Positions 52,299-60,633 of a stretch of 64,000 nt of DNA are shown here, piece by piece; positions within the stretch are counted from its first letter, which is position 1; every line of letters starts with the position of its first letter. Made by a program: the position numbers and the translations under genes. The notes beneath the pieces are model-generated. The model made no database searches and had not been told where the DNA came from. It was given only the letters and a program-made list of their open reading frames with translations. The DNA comes from Rhizobiaceae bacterium. GTDB lineage: Bacteria; Pseudomonadota; Alphaproteobacteria; Rhizobiales; Rhizobiaceae. The stretch covers positions 126,001 to 190,000 of the forward strand of contig JAHBYZ010000003.1 of NCBI GenBank assembly GCA_019635695.1. Direction: 5' to 3'.

Positions 52299-53525
52299 AT
52301 GGCTGAGCACCAGATCACCGCAGGCTTCATGCCGCTTTTCGACAGCGCGGTGCTGGTCGCGGCGCGCGAGATCGGCTTCGCGGCGAAGGAAGGCGTCGAG
52401 CTCAGGCTGGTGCGTGAAACCTCCTGGGCCAACATCCGCGACCGCATCGCCATCGGCCATTTCGACGTGGCACATATGCTCGGGCCAATGCCGCTTGCCT
52501 GCAATCTCGGCCTGACCCCGTTGGCGTCCGACACCATCGTGCCGTTCTCGCTCGGGCTGGGCGGCAATTGCATCACCGTTTCCAACGCTGTCTGGGCAAC
52601 GATGGCCGATCACGGCGCGCTGCCCGACCTCGACCCGGCGCGAAACGGGGCGGCGCTGCGTGAGACCATCCGCGCGCGGGCGGCGGCGGGCGAGGCGCCG
52701 CTGCGCTTCGCCGTCACGCACCCGCATTCGGGGCACAATTACGAGCTGCGCTACTGGCTGGCGGGCTGCGGCGTCGATCCCGCACGCGAGATCGAGATCG
52801 TCATCGTGCCGCCGCCCTTCATGGCCGACGCGCTGGCCGCCGGCCGCATCGACGGCTATTGCGCCGGCGAGCCGTGGAACAGCGTGGCGGTCGAGGCGGG
52901 GACGGGGCGCATCGCCACGGTGAAGGCTGCCATTTGGCGGAACAGTCCGGAAAAGGTGCTGGGCGTTCGCAAGGCCTGGGCGAATGCGCAGCCGGACGCG
53001 CTGGCTGCCCTGCTGCGGGCGCTGCACCATGCCGCGCGCTGGTGCCAGGATGCCGACAATCACGCCGAGCTGACCGCGCTGATGGCGCAGCCCGCCTTGC
53101 TTGGCCAGAAGGCCGGGATCCAGATGCGGGCGCTGACCGGCATGCTCGACGTTGGCGGCGAGACCACGCGTAAGGTCGAGGACTTCTTCCTGCCGTTTGG
53201 GAAGGCGGCGAACTTCCCATGGAAGAGCCATGCGCTGTGGTTCTACACGCAGATGGTGCGCTGGGGCGACGTGCGGCACACGGCGGCCAATGCTTCCGTC
53301 GCGCGCGACTGCTACCGGCCCGACCTCTACCGCGCGGCGCTGAAGCCGCTCGGCGTGGCGCTGCCCGGCGCCAACGCCAAGGTCGAGGGCGCGCTGACGG
53401 CAGCAACGCCGGTGGGTTCCGCCGGCGCGAGTCTCGTGCTTGGTCCGGACGGTTTCTTCGACGGCCGCATCTTCGATCCGGATGCGCTCGACGCCTATAT
53501 CGAACGCCAGTCGCCGGGCGCCTGA
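52299..53525 (+). CDS. nasS: Nitrate/nitrite sensor NasS (NrtA/CmpA-like binding protein without signal peptide)
   Basis: A 408-residue protein of the nitrate-binding NrtA/CmpA family. It starts directly with the fold (ITAGFMPLFDSAVLVAARE) and has no signal peptide, so it is cytoplasmic, as expected for NasS. Segments such as FAVTHPHSGHNYELRYWL and GYCAGEPWN are family signatures. NasS sequesters NasT until nitrate or nitrite binds. The ATG at 52299 lies nine bases from GGGAGG; the GTG at 52293, overlapping the nasT stop, is the alternative. Confidence 0.88.
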   Translation: MAEHQITAGFMPLFDSAVLVAAREIGFAAKEGVELRLVRETSWANIRDRIAIGHFDVAHMLGPMPLACNLGLTPLASDTIVPFSLGLGGNCITVSNAVWATMADHGALPDLDPARNGAALRETIRARAAAGEAPLRFAVTHPHSGHNYELRYWLAGCGVDPAREIEIVIVPPPFMADALAAGRIDGYCAGEPWNSVAVEAGTGRIATVKAAIWRNSPEKVLGVRKAWANAQPDALAALLRALHHAARWCQDADNHAELTALMAQPALLGQKAGIQMRALTGMLDVGGETTRKVEDFFLPFGKAANFPWKSHALWFYTQMVRWGDVRHTAANASVARDCYRPDLYRAALKPLGVALPGANAKVEGALTAATPVGSAGASLVLGPDGFFDGRIFDPDALDAYIERQSPGA

Positions 53526-53547
53526 CCGCCGCCTGAAAGACGGGCAC

Positions 53548-53564
53548 TGCACCGGATTTGTGCA
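53548..53564. promoter_or_regulatory. Candidate NtrC enhancer site TGCAC-N7-GTGCA
   Basis: The 17-base element has the arms and spacing of the NtrC consensus. It lies about 136-152 bases upstream of the transcript start predicted from the sigma-54 promoter, the usual enhancer distance. It implies control by nitrogen limitation. Confidence 0.68.
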
Positions 53565-53673
53565 GCGCAGCATGGGCAGTTGCCGACGTCATATTCAGCC
53601 GGCATCGCCCGCTGCGACGGTGAGACTCCACTAACATATTGAAATCATTCTATCCGCTGCGCCGGCGAGAATC

Positions 53674-53690
53674 TGGCACGCTTCGTGCTT
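53674..53690 (+). promoter_or_regulatory. Sigma-54 (-24/-12) promoter of narK operon
   Basis: TGGCACG-N5-TGCTT has the invariant GG and GC separated by 10 bases, as RpoN promoters require. The predicted start is near 53700, about 160 bases before the narK ATG, leaving a long leader. Confidence 0.72.
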
Positions 53691-53696
53691 CTTCAT

Positions 53697-53742
53697 CCGT
53701 GAGGCCTCACGGCCACGACATCGGCGTCCAAGGACGGGCGCC
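53697..53742 (+). ncRNA. Candidate NasT (ANTAR) target: paired hairpins in leader RNA
   Basis: Hairpin 2 (53723-53742) has a 7-bp stem, GGCGTCC/GGGCGCC, with the hexaloop AAGGAC. The A at loop position 1 and G at position 4 match the ANTAR-target consensus. Hairpin 1 (53697-53712, CCGTG-AGGCCT-CACGG) also has a hexaloop starting with A but has C at position 4, and its 5' arm overlaps the predicted transcript start, so it is less certain. The terminator follows 8 bases later, the layout expected for NasT antitermination. Confidence 0.58.
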
Positions 53743-53750
53743 CCATAGGC

Positions 53751-53815
53751 AAAGCCGCCGCTCGGGACTGCGCGATCCGCAACATGGACGCGCGTTTCCG
53801 GACGGCGGCTTTTTT
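53751..53815 (+). terminator. Intrinsic terminator in nas leader
   Basis: AAAGCCGCCG (53751-53760) pairs perfectly with CGGCGGCTTT (53803-53812). An inner GCGCG/CGCGC pair closes most of the loop, and the 3' arm runs into six Ts. It lies after the promoter and 46 bases before narK, so it would stop transcription unless read through with NasT. Confidence 0.78.
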
Positions 53816-53861
53816 CGTTTTCCAGCCACGGCGCGGCGCTCGCCGCCCAAGGAGCCAGCCA

Positions 53862-55154
53862 ATGCAAGAGCCCCTTTCCGCCCCTGCCAAAGCCGACGCC
53901 TCGGCCACGCGGGCGCTGTCGATGTCCACCATCGTCTTCACGGTCTGCTTTGCCGTGTGGACGATCTTCTCCATCATCGGCGTGACCATCAAGGCGGAGC
54001 TGCAGCTTTCCGAGACCGAGTTCGGCCTGCTGATCGGCATGCCGATCCTGACCGGCTCGCTGGTGCGCATGCTGCTCGGCATCTGGACCGACCGCCTCGG
54101 CGGCAGGCTCGTCTACACGGCGACCATGCTGGCGGCGGCGCTCGCCACCTTCCTGCTCGCCTTCGCTACCACCTATCCGCAGATGCTGCTCGCCGCGCTC
54201 GGCGTCGGTATCGCCGGCGGTTCCTTCGCGGTCGGCGTCGCCTATGTCTCGCGGTTCTACCCGGCTGGAAAGCAGGGCACGGCGCTTGGCATCTTTGGTG
54301 TCGGAAATGTTGGAGCGGCGGTCACCAAGTTTGCCGCGCCCTTCGTGCTGCTCGCCTTCGGCTGGCAGGCCGTGGCACTAGTCTGGGCGGCGGCGCTCGC
54401 GGCCATGGCGGTCGTGTTCTGGTTCACCACCGAGGACGACCCGGTGATCCGCCAGCGCCGGCTGACCGGCGCCGGCCAGCCGCGCAGCTTCCTGGCCGAG
54501 TTCGCGCCCCTGCGCGACATCCGCGTGTGGCGCTTCGCGCTCTACTATTTCTTCGTGTTCGGCGGCTTCGTGGCGCTTGCGCTGTGGCTGCCGCGCTATC
54601 TGATCGGCGTCTACGGCTTCGACATCGCCACCGCCGGCATGGTCGGCGCCGCCTATTCCATCCCCGCCTCGATCTTCCGCGCCTATGGCGGCGTGCTCTC
54701 GGACCGTATCGGCGCGCGAACCGTGCTCTACTGGACCTTCGTGGTCTCGGTCGTGTGCTGCGCCGTGCTCGCTCTGCCGGCGACCGACTACACGGTGCGT
54801 GGCATCTCCGGGCCGATCACCGCGCATTTCGAGATCGGCTGGCTCGCCTTCATCGTGATCGCCTTCGTGCTCGGCTTCTTCATGGCGATCGGCAAGGCCG
54901 CCGTCTACAAGCACATCCCGGTCTATTACCCCGATAGCGTCGGCGCCGTCGGCGGGCTGGTCGGCATGATCGGTGGGCTGGGCGGCTTCGTGCTGCCCAT
55001 CGCCTTCGGCGCGCTGAACGACCTGACCGGCCTGTGGTCAGGCTGCTTCATGCTGTTGTTCGTCGTGGCGGCCGCCTGCCTCGTCTGGATGCATGTCGCG
55101 GTGCTGCGCATGAACCGGCGCGCGACCGCCTCCGCGCTCCCGGCGGCGGAATAG
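53862..55154 (+). CDS. narK: MFS nitrate/nitrite transporter
   Basis: A 430-residue major-facilitator protein with 12 predicted membrane segments. The nitrate-porter region GIAGGSFAVGVAYVSRFYP in helix 5 and its repeat-like counterpart GFFMAIGKAAVYKHIPVYYP in helix 11 are the NarK/NasA signatures, with their conserved arginine and glycines. It imports nitrate (and perhaps exports nitrite) for the reductases that follow. AAGGAG lies seven bases before the ATG. No NrtABC importer is present, so this is the local nitrate uptake route. Confidence 0.9.
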   Translation: MQEPLSAPAKADASATRALSMSTIVFTVCFAVWTIFSIIGVTIKAELQLSETEFGLLIGMPILTGSLVRMLLGIWTDRLGGRLVYTATMLAAALATFLLAFATTYPQMLLAALGVGIAGGSFAVGVAYVSRFYPAGKQGTALGIFGVGNVGAAVTKFAAPFVLLAFGWQAVALVWAAALAAMAVVFWFTTEDDPVIRQRRLTGAGQPRSFLAEFAPLRDIRVWRFALYYFFVFGGFVALALWLPRYLIGVYGFDIATAGMVGAAYSIPASIFRAYGGVLSDRIGARTVLYWTFVVSVVCCAVLALPATDYTVRGISGPITAHFEIGWLAFIVIAFVLGFFMAIGKAAVYKHIPVYYPDSVGAVGGLVGMIGGLGGFVLPIAFGALNDLTGLWSGCFMLLFVVAAACLVWMHVAVLRMNRRATASALPAAE

Positions 55155-55163
55155 GGGGCCGAC

Positions 55164-57614
55164 ATGACCGAGAAACTCGTCATCGTCGGCAACGGCATGG
55201 CCCCGGGCAGGATGCTGGAACACCTGTTCGAGCAAGCACCCGGCCGCTACGCCGTCACCATCTTCAACGCCGAACCCAGAGTAAACTACGACCGCATCAT
55301 GCTGTCGCCGGTCTTGTCGGGCGAGAAGGCGTTCGACGACATCGTCATCCACGGCGACGGCTGGTACATCGCCAACGGCGTGACCCTCTACAAGGGCCAC
55401 CGCATCGTCGCCATCGACCGCGCGGCCAAGACCGTCACGTCCGACCACGGCGTCACCGAGCCCTACGACCGGCTGGTGATCGCCACCGGATCGGTGCCGT
55501 TCATCATCCCGGTGCCCGGTAAGGATTTGCCCGGCGTCATCACCTATCGCGACCTCGACGACGTCAACGCCATGCTGCTCGCGGCGCAGTCGCGGGCCAA
55601 GGCCGTGGTGATCGGCGGCGGGCTGCTTGGGCTGGAAGCCGCGGCAGGGCTGAAGGCCCGCGGCATGGAAGTGACGGTCGTCCACGTCATGCCGACGCTG
55701 ATGGAGCGCCAGCTCGACCCCGCCGCCGGCTACCTGCTGCAGAAGGCGCTCGAGGAACGCGGCATCACCGTGCTCACCAAGGCCAACACCAGGCAGATCG
55801 TCGGCGACGGCAAGGTCGAGGGCGTCGAACTCGCCGACGGTACGATCATCCCCTGCACGCTCGTCGTCATGGCCGTCGGCATCCGCCCGAGCGCGGCGCT
55901 GGCCAAGGAAGCCGGTCTGGCGGTCAACCGTGGCATCGTCGTCGACGCCGGCATGCGCACGTCGGACGGCGACATCCTCGCGCTCGGCGAATGCGCCGAG
56001 GTGGACGGCAATGTCTACGGGCTAGTCGCGCCGCTCTACCAGATGGCGCGCGTCGCAGCCTCCCATCTGGTCGGCGACGACAGCCAGCGCTTCGCCCATG
56101 TCGACACGCCGACTAAGCTCAAGGTTACCGGCATCGACCTCTATTCGGTCGGCGACTTCGCCGACGGCGACGACCGCGAGGAGATCGTGCTGCGCGACGC
56201 TGCGGCCGGTGTCTACAAGCGCGTCATTCTGCGCGACAACAAGGTGATCGGCACCGTGCTCTACGGCGAGACGGCGGACGGCTCGTGGTTCGCCGATTTG
56301 CAGAAGAAGCAGGCCGACATCTCGGACATGCGCGACACGCTGATCTTCGGCCAGGCGTTCCAGGGAGGCGCCTCCGCGGACCCTCTGGCGGCCGTTGCGG
56401 CCCTCTCGGATGATGCCGAGATCTGCGGCTGCAACGGCGTCTGCAAGGGCAGGATCGTTTCCACGATCACCGGCAAGGGGCTGACGGCCCTGGACGACGT
56501 GCGCGCCCACACCAAGGCCTCGGCCTCGTGCGGCACCTGCACGCCGCTGGTCGAGAAGCTGATGGTGCTGACGCTGGGCGACGCCTACAACCCGGCGGCG
56601 ATCCAGCCGATGTGCAAATGCACCACGCTCGGTCACGACGAGGTGCGCCGCCTGATCAAGGCGAAGTCGCTCAAGTCCATTCCCGCAGTCATGCAGGAGC
56701 TGGAGTGGCAGACCTCCTGCGGCTGCGCGAAGTGCCGGCCGGCACTGAACTACTATCTCGTTGCCGACTGGCCGGACGAGTACGCCGACGACTATCAGTC
56801 GCGTTTCGTCAATGAGCGCGTGCACGCCAACATCCAGAAGGACGGTACCTATTCGGTGGTGCCGCGCATGTGGGGCGGTGTCACCTCGGCTAAGGAACTG
56901 CGGGCCATCGCCGACGTGGTCGATAAATTCGCCATCCCCACCGTGAAGGTCACCGGCGGCCAGCGCATCGACATGCTGGGCGTCAGGAAGGAGGATCTGC
57001 CGGCGGTGTGGGCCGACCTCGGCGAGGCCGGCTTCGTGTCGGGCCACGCCTACGCCAAGGGCCTGCGGACGGTGAAGACCTGCGTGGGGTCGGACTGGTG
57101 CCGCTTCGGCACGCAGGACTCGACCGGCCTCGGCATCCGCATCGAGAAGTTCATGTGGGGATCGTGGACGCCGGCCAAGGTGAAGATGGCGGTGTCGGGC
57201 TGCCCGCGCAACTGCGCCGAGGCGACCTGCAAGGACGTCGGCGTGATCTGCGTGGACTCCGGCTTCGAGATTCACTTCGCCGGCGCCGCCGGCCTCGACA
57301 TCAAGGGCACTGAGGTCCTCGGCCTGGTCAGGACCGAGGACGAGGCGCTCGAGGTGATCGTGGCGCTGACGCAGATGTATCGCGAGCAGGCCCGCTATCT
57401 CGAGCGCATCTACAAATGGGCCAAGCGCGTCGGCTTCGCCGAGATCACGCGGCAGGTCCTCGACGATGTCGAGCGCCGGCGCGGCTACTACGACCGCTTC
57501 GTCTTCAGCCAAAGATTCGCGCAGGTCGACCCATGGTCCGAACGCGTGTCCGGCAAGGACAAGCACGAGTTCGCGCCGATGGCGAGCGTCGGGTTTGCGG
57601 TAGCCGCGGAGTAG
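55164..57614 (+). CDS. nirB: Assimilatory nitrite reductase [NAD(P)H], large subunit
   Basis: An 816-residue cytoplasmic enzyme that reduces nitrite to ammonium. In order: FAD/NAD(P)H-binding domain (1 to about 320; GNGMAPG and VVIGGGLLGLEAAAGL), two BFD-like [2Fe-2S] regions (CGCNGVCKG with CGTC, then CKCTTLGHDEV with CGCAKC), ferredoxin-like half domains, and the siroheme/[4Fe-4S] site with CVGSDWC (C-x5-C) and CPRNC (C-x3-C) near residues 640-690. All cluster cysteines are present. nirD follows 4 bases after the stop. Confidence 0.95.
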   Translation: MTEKLVIVGNGMAPGRMLEHLFEQAPGRYAVTIFNAEPRVNYDRIMLSPVLSGEKAFDDIVIHGDGWYIANGVTLYKGHRIVAIDRAAKTVTSDHGVTEPYDRLVIATGSVPFIIPVPGKDLPGVITYRDLDDVNAMLLAAQSRAKAVVIGGGLLGLEAAAGLKARGMEVTVVHVMPTLMERQLDPAAGYLLQKALEERGITVLTKANTRQIVGDGKVEGVELADGTIIPCTLVVMAVGIRPSAALAKEAGLAVNRGIVVDAGMRTSDGDILALGECAEVDGNVYGLVAPLYQMARVAASHLVGDDSQRFAHVDTPTKLKVTGIDLYSVGDFADGDDREEIVLRDAAAGVYKRVILRDNKVIGTVLYGETADGSWFADLQKKQADISDMRDTLIFGQAFQGGASADPLAAVAALSDDAEICGCNGVCKGRIVSTITGKGLTALDDVRAHTKASASCGTCTPLVEKLMVLTLGDAYNPAAIQPMCKCTTLGHDEVRRLIKAKSLKSIPAVMQELEWQTSCGCAKCRPALNYYLVADWPDEYADDYQSRFVNERVHANIQKDGTYSVVPRMWGGVTSAKELRAIADVVDKFAIPTVKVTGGQRIDMLGVRKEDLPAVWADLGEAGFVSGHAYAKGLRTVKTCVGSDWCRFGTQDSTGLGIRIEKFMWGSWTPAKVKMAVSGCPRNCAEATCKDVGVICVDSGFEIHFAGAAGLDIKGTEVLGLVRTEDEALEVIVALTQMYREQARYLERIYKWAKRVGFAEITRQVLDDVERRRGYYDRFVFSQRFAQVDPWSERVSGKDKHEFAPMASVGFAVAAE

Positions 57615-57618
57615 ACCC

Positions 57619-57948
57619 ATGCATTGGCACTATATCGGCTGCATCGACGACATCCCGCGGCGCGGCGCCCGCTGCGTGGCGACACCGCAGGGGCGCATCG
57701 GCGTGTTCCGCACAGCGGACGACCGCGTCTTCGCCATCGAGGACCACTGCCCGCACCGGGGCGGACCGCTGACGCAGGGCATCGTGCACGGTGCTGCCGT
57801 CACCTGCCCGCTGCACAACTGGGTGATCTCGTTGGAGACTGGCAAGGCGCTCGGCGCGGACGAAGGCGCGGTGCGAACGATTCCGGTTCTGGTCGAAGGC
57901 GAACGCATCTCGATCGGCCTCGAAGTCCTCGTCGTGGCAGCGGAGTAG
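57619..57948 (+). CDS. nirD: Nitrite reductase small subunit, Rieske type
   Basis: A 109-residue Rieske-fold subunit of NirBD. It keeps all four possible cluster ligands (C-P-H near residue 42 and C-P-L-H near 62), so it may bind a [2Fe-2S] cluster, whereas the NirD of some bacteria has lost them. It works in complex with NirB in the cytoplasm. Confidence 0.92.
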   Translation: MHWHYIGCIDDIPRRGARCVATPQGRIGVFRTADDRVFAIEDHCPHRGGPLTQGIVHGAAVTCPLHNWVISLETGKALGADEGAVRTIPVLVEGERISIGLEVLVVAAE

Positions 57949-57953
57949 GCACC

Positions 57954-60629
57954 TTGGATACCGGGCCGGCGACCGAAGTGAGGACAACCTGCCCCTATTG
58001 CGGGGTGGGTTGCGGCGTTCTGGCCAAAGTCGCCGCGGACGGAAGCGTTTCCGTCCGCGGCGACCCCGACCACCCGGCCAACTTTGGCCGGCTCTGCTCC
58101 AAGGGGTCGGCTCTTGGCGAGACATTTTCGCCGCACGGCCGACTGCTTGCGCCGGAGATCGGCGGCAGGAGCGCGGATTGGGACGAAGCGCTCGACCTTG
58201 TGGCGCGGCGGTTCTCCGAGACGATCGAGAAGCACGGGCCGGATTCGATCGCGTTCTACGTCTCGGGCCAGTTGCTAACCGAGGACTATTACGTCGCCAA
58301 CAAGCTGATGAAAGGTTTTGTCGGTTCGGCGAACATCGACACCAATTCACGCCTGTGCATGGCGTCGTCCGTTGCCGGCCATCGCCGGGCCTTTGGCGAA
58401 GACATCGTTCCCGGCACCTACGAGGATTTCGAGCAGGCCGATCTCGTCGTGCTGACGGGATCGAACACCGCGTGGTGCCATCCGGTGCTCTACCAGCGGT
58501 TGCTGGCGGCGCGCGCGAAACGCGGCACGAAAATCGTGGTGATCGACCCGCGCCGCACGGCGACCGCCGATGAATGCGACCTGCATCTTGCGCTCGACCC
58601 CGGCACCGACGTGCTTTTGTTCAACGGCCTGCTCGGCCATCTGGCGCGGGCCGGCGCGGTCGACGAGAACTACGTCGCCGCGTACACGAATGGCTTTGCC
58701 GAAGCGCTGGGCGTCGCCATGACCGATGCGCCGACACTCAGACAGGTGGCGGAGGGCTGCGGGCTTGCGGCCGCGGACGTACGCTTCTTCTACGAGCTGT
58801 TTTCGGCGACGCCACGCACCGTCACCGTCTACAGCCAGGGCGTCAACCAGTCGGCGCACGGCACCGACAAGGTCAACGCCATCATCAACTGCCACCTGGC
58901 GACCGGCCGCATAGGCAGGCCGGGTGCAGGGCCGTTCTCGGTGACCGGCCAGCCCAACGCCATGGGCGGCCGCGAGGTGGGCGGGCTGGCAAATCAGCTC
59001 GCTGCCCATATGGGCTTCGAGAATCCTGCCGATGTCGAGCGCGTCGGCCGTTTCTGGAACGCGCCTTCCATCGCGCGAAGAGCGGGGCTGAAAGCGGTCG
59101 ACATGTTCCGCGCCGCGGGCGACGGGCGCGTGAGGGCGCTCTGGATCATGGGAACCAATCCTGCCATCTCGATGCCCGACGCGACGCGGGTGCGCGCCGC
59201 GCTCAAGTCGTGCGAGTTCGTCGTCGTCTCCGACATCGTCCATACCGACACCACGCGCTACGCCGACGTGCTCCTGCCGGCCGCCGGCTGGGGCGAGAAG
59301 GACGGCACGGTGACCAATTCCGAGCGACGCATGTCGCGCCAGCGGCCGTTCCTGCCGCTGCCGGGCGAGGCGCGGCCGGATTGGCACATCGTCTGCGACG
59401 TGGCGCGGCGCATGGGTTTTGGCGACGCCTTCGCCTATGAAAGTCCGGCCGCGATCCTGCGCGAGCACGCGGCACTTTCCGCCTTCGAGAACGATGGCGC
59501 CCGATTGTTCGATATCGGTGCGCTGTCGGGCGTAACAGACCGGGCCTATGAGGCATTCGCGCCGCGCCACTGGCCCGCCGCGAGCCGCGACGACAGGGGC
59601 GCGCGTCTGCTTGCCCATGGCGCTTTCCCGACGCCGGACGGCCGCGCCCGCTTCGTGGCGGTGCGGCAGGAAGGCGTGGCGCGGCCTGTGGACGCCGCCT
59701 TTCCGATCGCGCTGAACAGCGGCCGGCTGCGCGACCAGTGGCACACCATGACCCGCACCGGCGCGGTACCGCGGCTGATGGCCAATGCGCCGGAGCCGGC
59801 GCTCGAACTCAGTCCTGCCGATGCGGCGATCGCCGGGGTGAGCGAGGGCGACCTCGTGCGCGTGACCAGCCCCTACGGTTTCGCCCGCGCCAAGGCCAAG
59901 GTGGCAGTCGGCCAGCGGCCGGGCCATGTCTTCCTGCCGATGCACTGGAGCGGACGCCTGGCCGCCAATGCCGCCGCTGGCTCGCTGGCCAGTCCGGTGA
60001 CCGACGCCTTCTCCGGCCAGCCCGAGCTGAAGCATGTGCCGGTGCGCATCGAGCGGGAGGCCGTCGCCTGGGCCGGCACGCTGGTGACCGGCCGCGACAT
60101 GCGGCCCACCGGGCTGGTGCACTGGAGCCGGCGCGCCGTCGAAGGCGGCTGGGTCTACGACCTTTGCGGCACCGAAACGCCCGATCAGGGCATCCTGCTT
60201 GCCCGCGGCCTGCTGGCGAGCCATGCCCGCGACCGCCTGCTCGAATACCGCGACCGCCGCGGTCTGACCTGGCGCGCCGCCGCGCTGAACGAACATGGCG
60301 GGCTCGCCGAGGCGCTGTTCGTCGCGCCGGTCGGGCAATTGCCGTCGCTTGACTGGCTGGTGTCGCTGCTCGGCTCCGGCGAGTTGCTCGCCCGCGAGGC
60401 GCGACTGGCGCTGCTGTCGGGCCGGTCGCCGGCGCCGGTCATCTCCGTCGGCCGCACAGTCTGCTCCTGTTTCGGCGTCGGTGTGAACCAGATCGCCTCG
60501 GCGGTGGCCGCCGGCTGCGCGACGCTCGACGAAATTGGCGCGCGGCTGCGCGCCGGAACCAACTGCGGCTCATGCCGCTCGGAGATAAGGACGCTCATCC
60601 ATGCGAATCGTGTCCAGGCGGCGGAGTGA
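57954..60629 (+). CDS. nasA: Assimilatory nitrate reductase, catalytic subunit (Mo-bis-MGD)
   Basis: An 891-residue molybdoenzyme reducing nitrate to nitrite. The N-terminal [4Fe-4S] motif CPYCGVGCG...RLCSKG (about residues 12-45) is followed by the molybdopterin domains, with NTNSRLCMASS holding the likely Mo-ligand Cys, and a C-terminal dinucleotide-binding domain. The last 65 residues form a BFD-like [2Fe-2S] domain (CSCFGVG and CGSCRSE), found in NADH-linked forms. No twin-arginine signal is present, so it is cytoplasmic. The start is a TTG eight bases from GGAG and 5 bases after the nirD stop; no in-frame ATG or GTG precedes the iron-sulfur motif. Confidence 0.93.
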   Translation: MDTGPATEVRTTCPYCGVGCGVLAKVAADGSVSVRGDPDHPANFGRLCSKGSALGETFSPHGRLLAPEIGGRSADWDEALDLVARRFSETIEKHGPDSIAFYVSGQLLTEDYYVANKLMKGFVGSANIDTNSRLCMASSVAGHRRAFGEDIVPGTYEDFEQADLVVLTGSNTAWCHPVLYQRLLAARAKRGTKIVVIDPRRTATADECDLHLALDPGTDVLLFNGLLGHLARAGAVDENYVAAYTNGFAEALGVAMTDAPTLRQVAEGCGLAAADVRFFYELFSATPRTVTVYSQGVNQSAHGTDKVNAIINCHLATGRIGRPGAGPFSVTGQPNAMGGREVGGLANQLAAHMGFENPADVERVGRFWNAPSIARRAGLKAVDMFRAAGDGRVRALWIMGTNPAISMPDATRVRAALKSCEFVVVSDIVHTDTTRYADVLLPAAGWGEKDGTVTNSERRMSRQRPFLPLPGEARPDWHIVCDVARRMGFGDAFAYESPAAILREHAALSAFENDGARLFDIGALSGVTDRAYEAFAPRHWPAASRDDRGARLLAHGAFPTPDGRARFVAVRQEGVARPVDAAFPIALNSGRLRDQWHTMTRTGAVPRLMANAPEPALELSPADAAIAGVSEGDLVRVTSPYGFARAKAKVAVGQRPGHVFLPMHWSGRLAANAAAGSLASPVTDAFSGQPELKHVPVRIEREAVAWAGTLVTGRDMRPTGLVHWSRRAVEGGWVYDLCGTETPDQGILLARGLLASHARDRLLEYRDRRGLTWRAAALNEHGGLAEALFVAPVGQLPSLDWLVSLLGSGELLAREARLALLSGRSPAPVISVGRTVCSCFGVGVNQIASAVAAGCATLDEIGARLRAGTNCGSCRSEIRTLIHANRVQAAE

Positions 60630-60633
60630 GGAT

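Larger units (their letters stand above)
53526..53861 (+). other. 336-base nas operon regulatory region and leader
   Basis: This gene-free stretch carries, in order, a candidate NtrC site, a sigma-54 promoter, two leader hairpins, an intrinsic terminator and the AAGGAG of narK. A longer in-frame reading of narK from 53784 would start inside the terminator and is rejected. The bases 53566-53673 show no other element. Confidence 0.7.

Noticed and set aside
53784-53861. Longer narK start giving 26 extra residues
   Set aside because: It would begin inside the leader terminator; the ATG at 53862 has a good ribosome-binding site and normal family length.
58347-60338. 663-codon open frame on the minus strand
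   Set aside because: Entirely opposite nasA, which carries all expected cofactor motifs.
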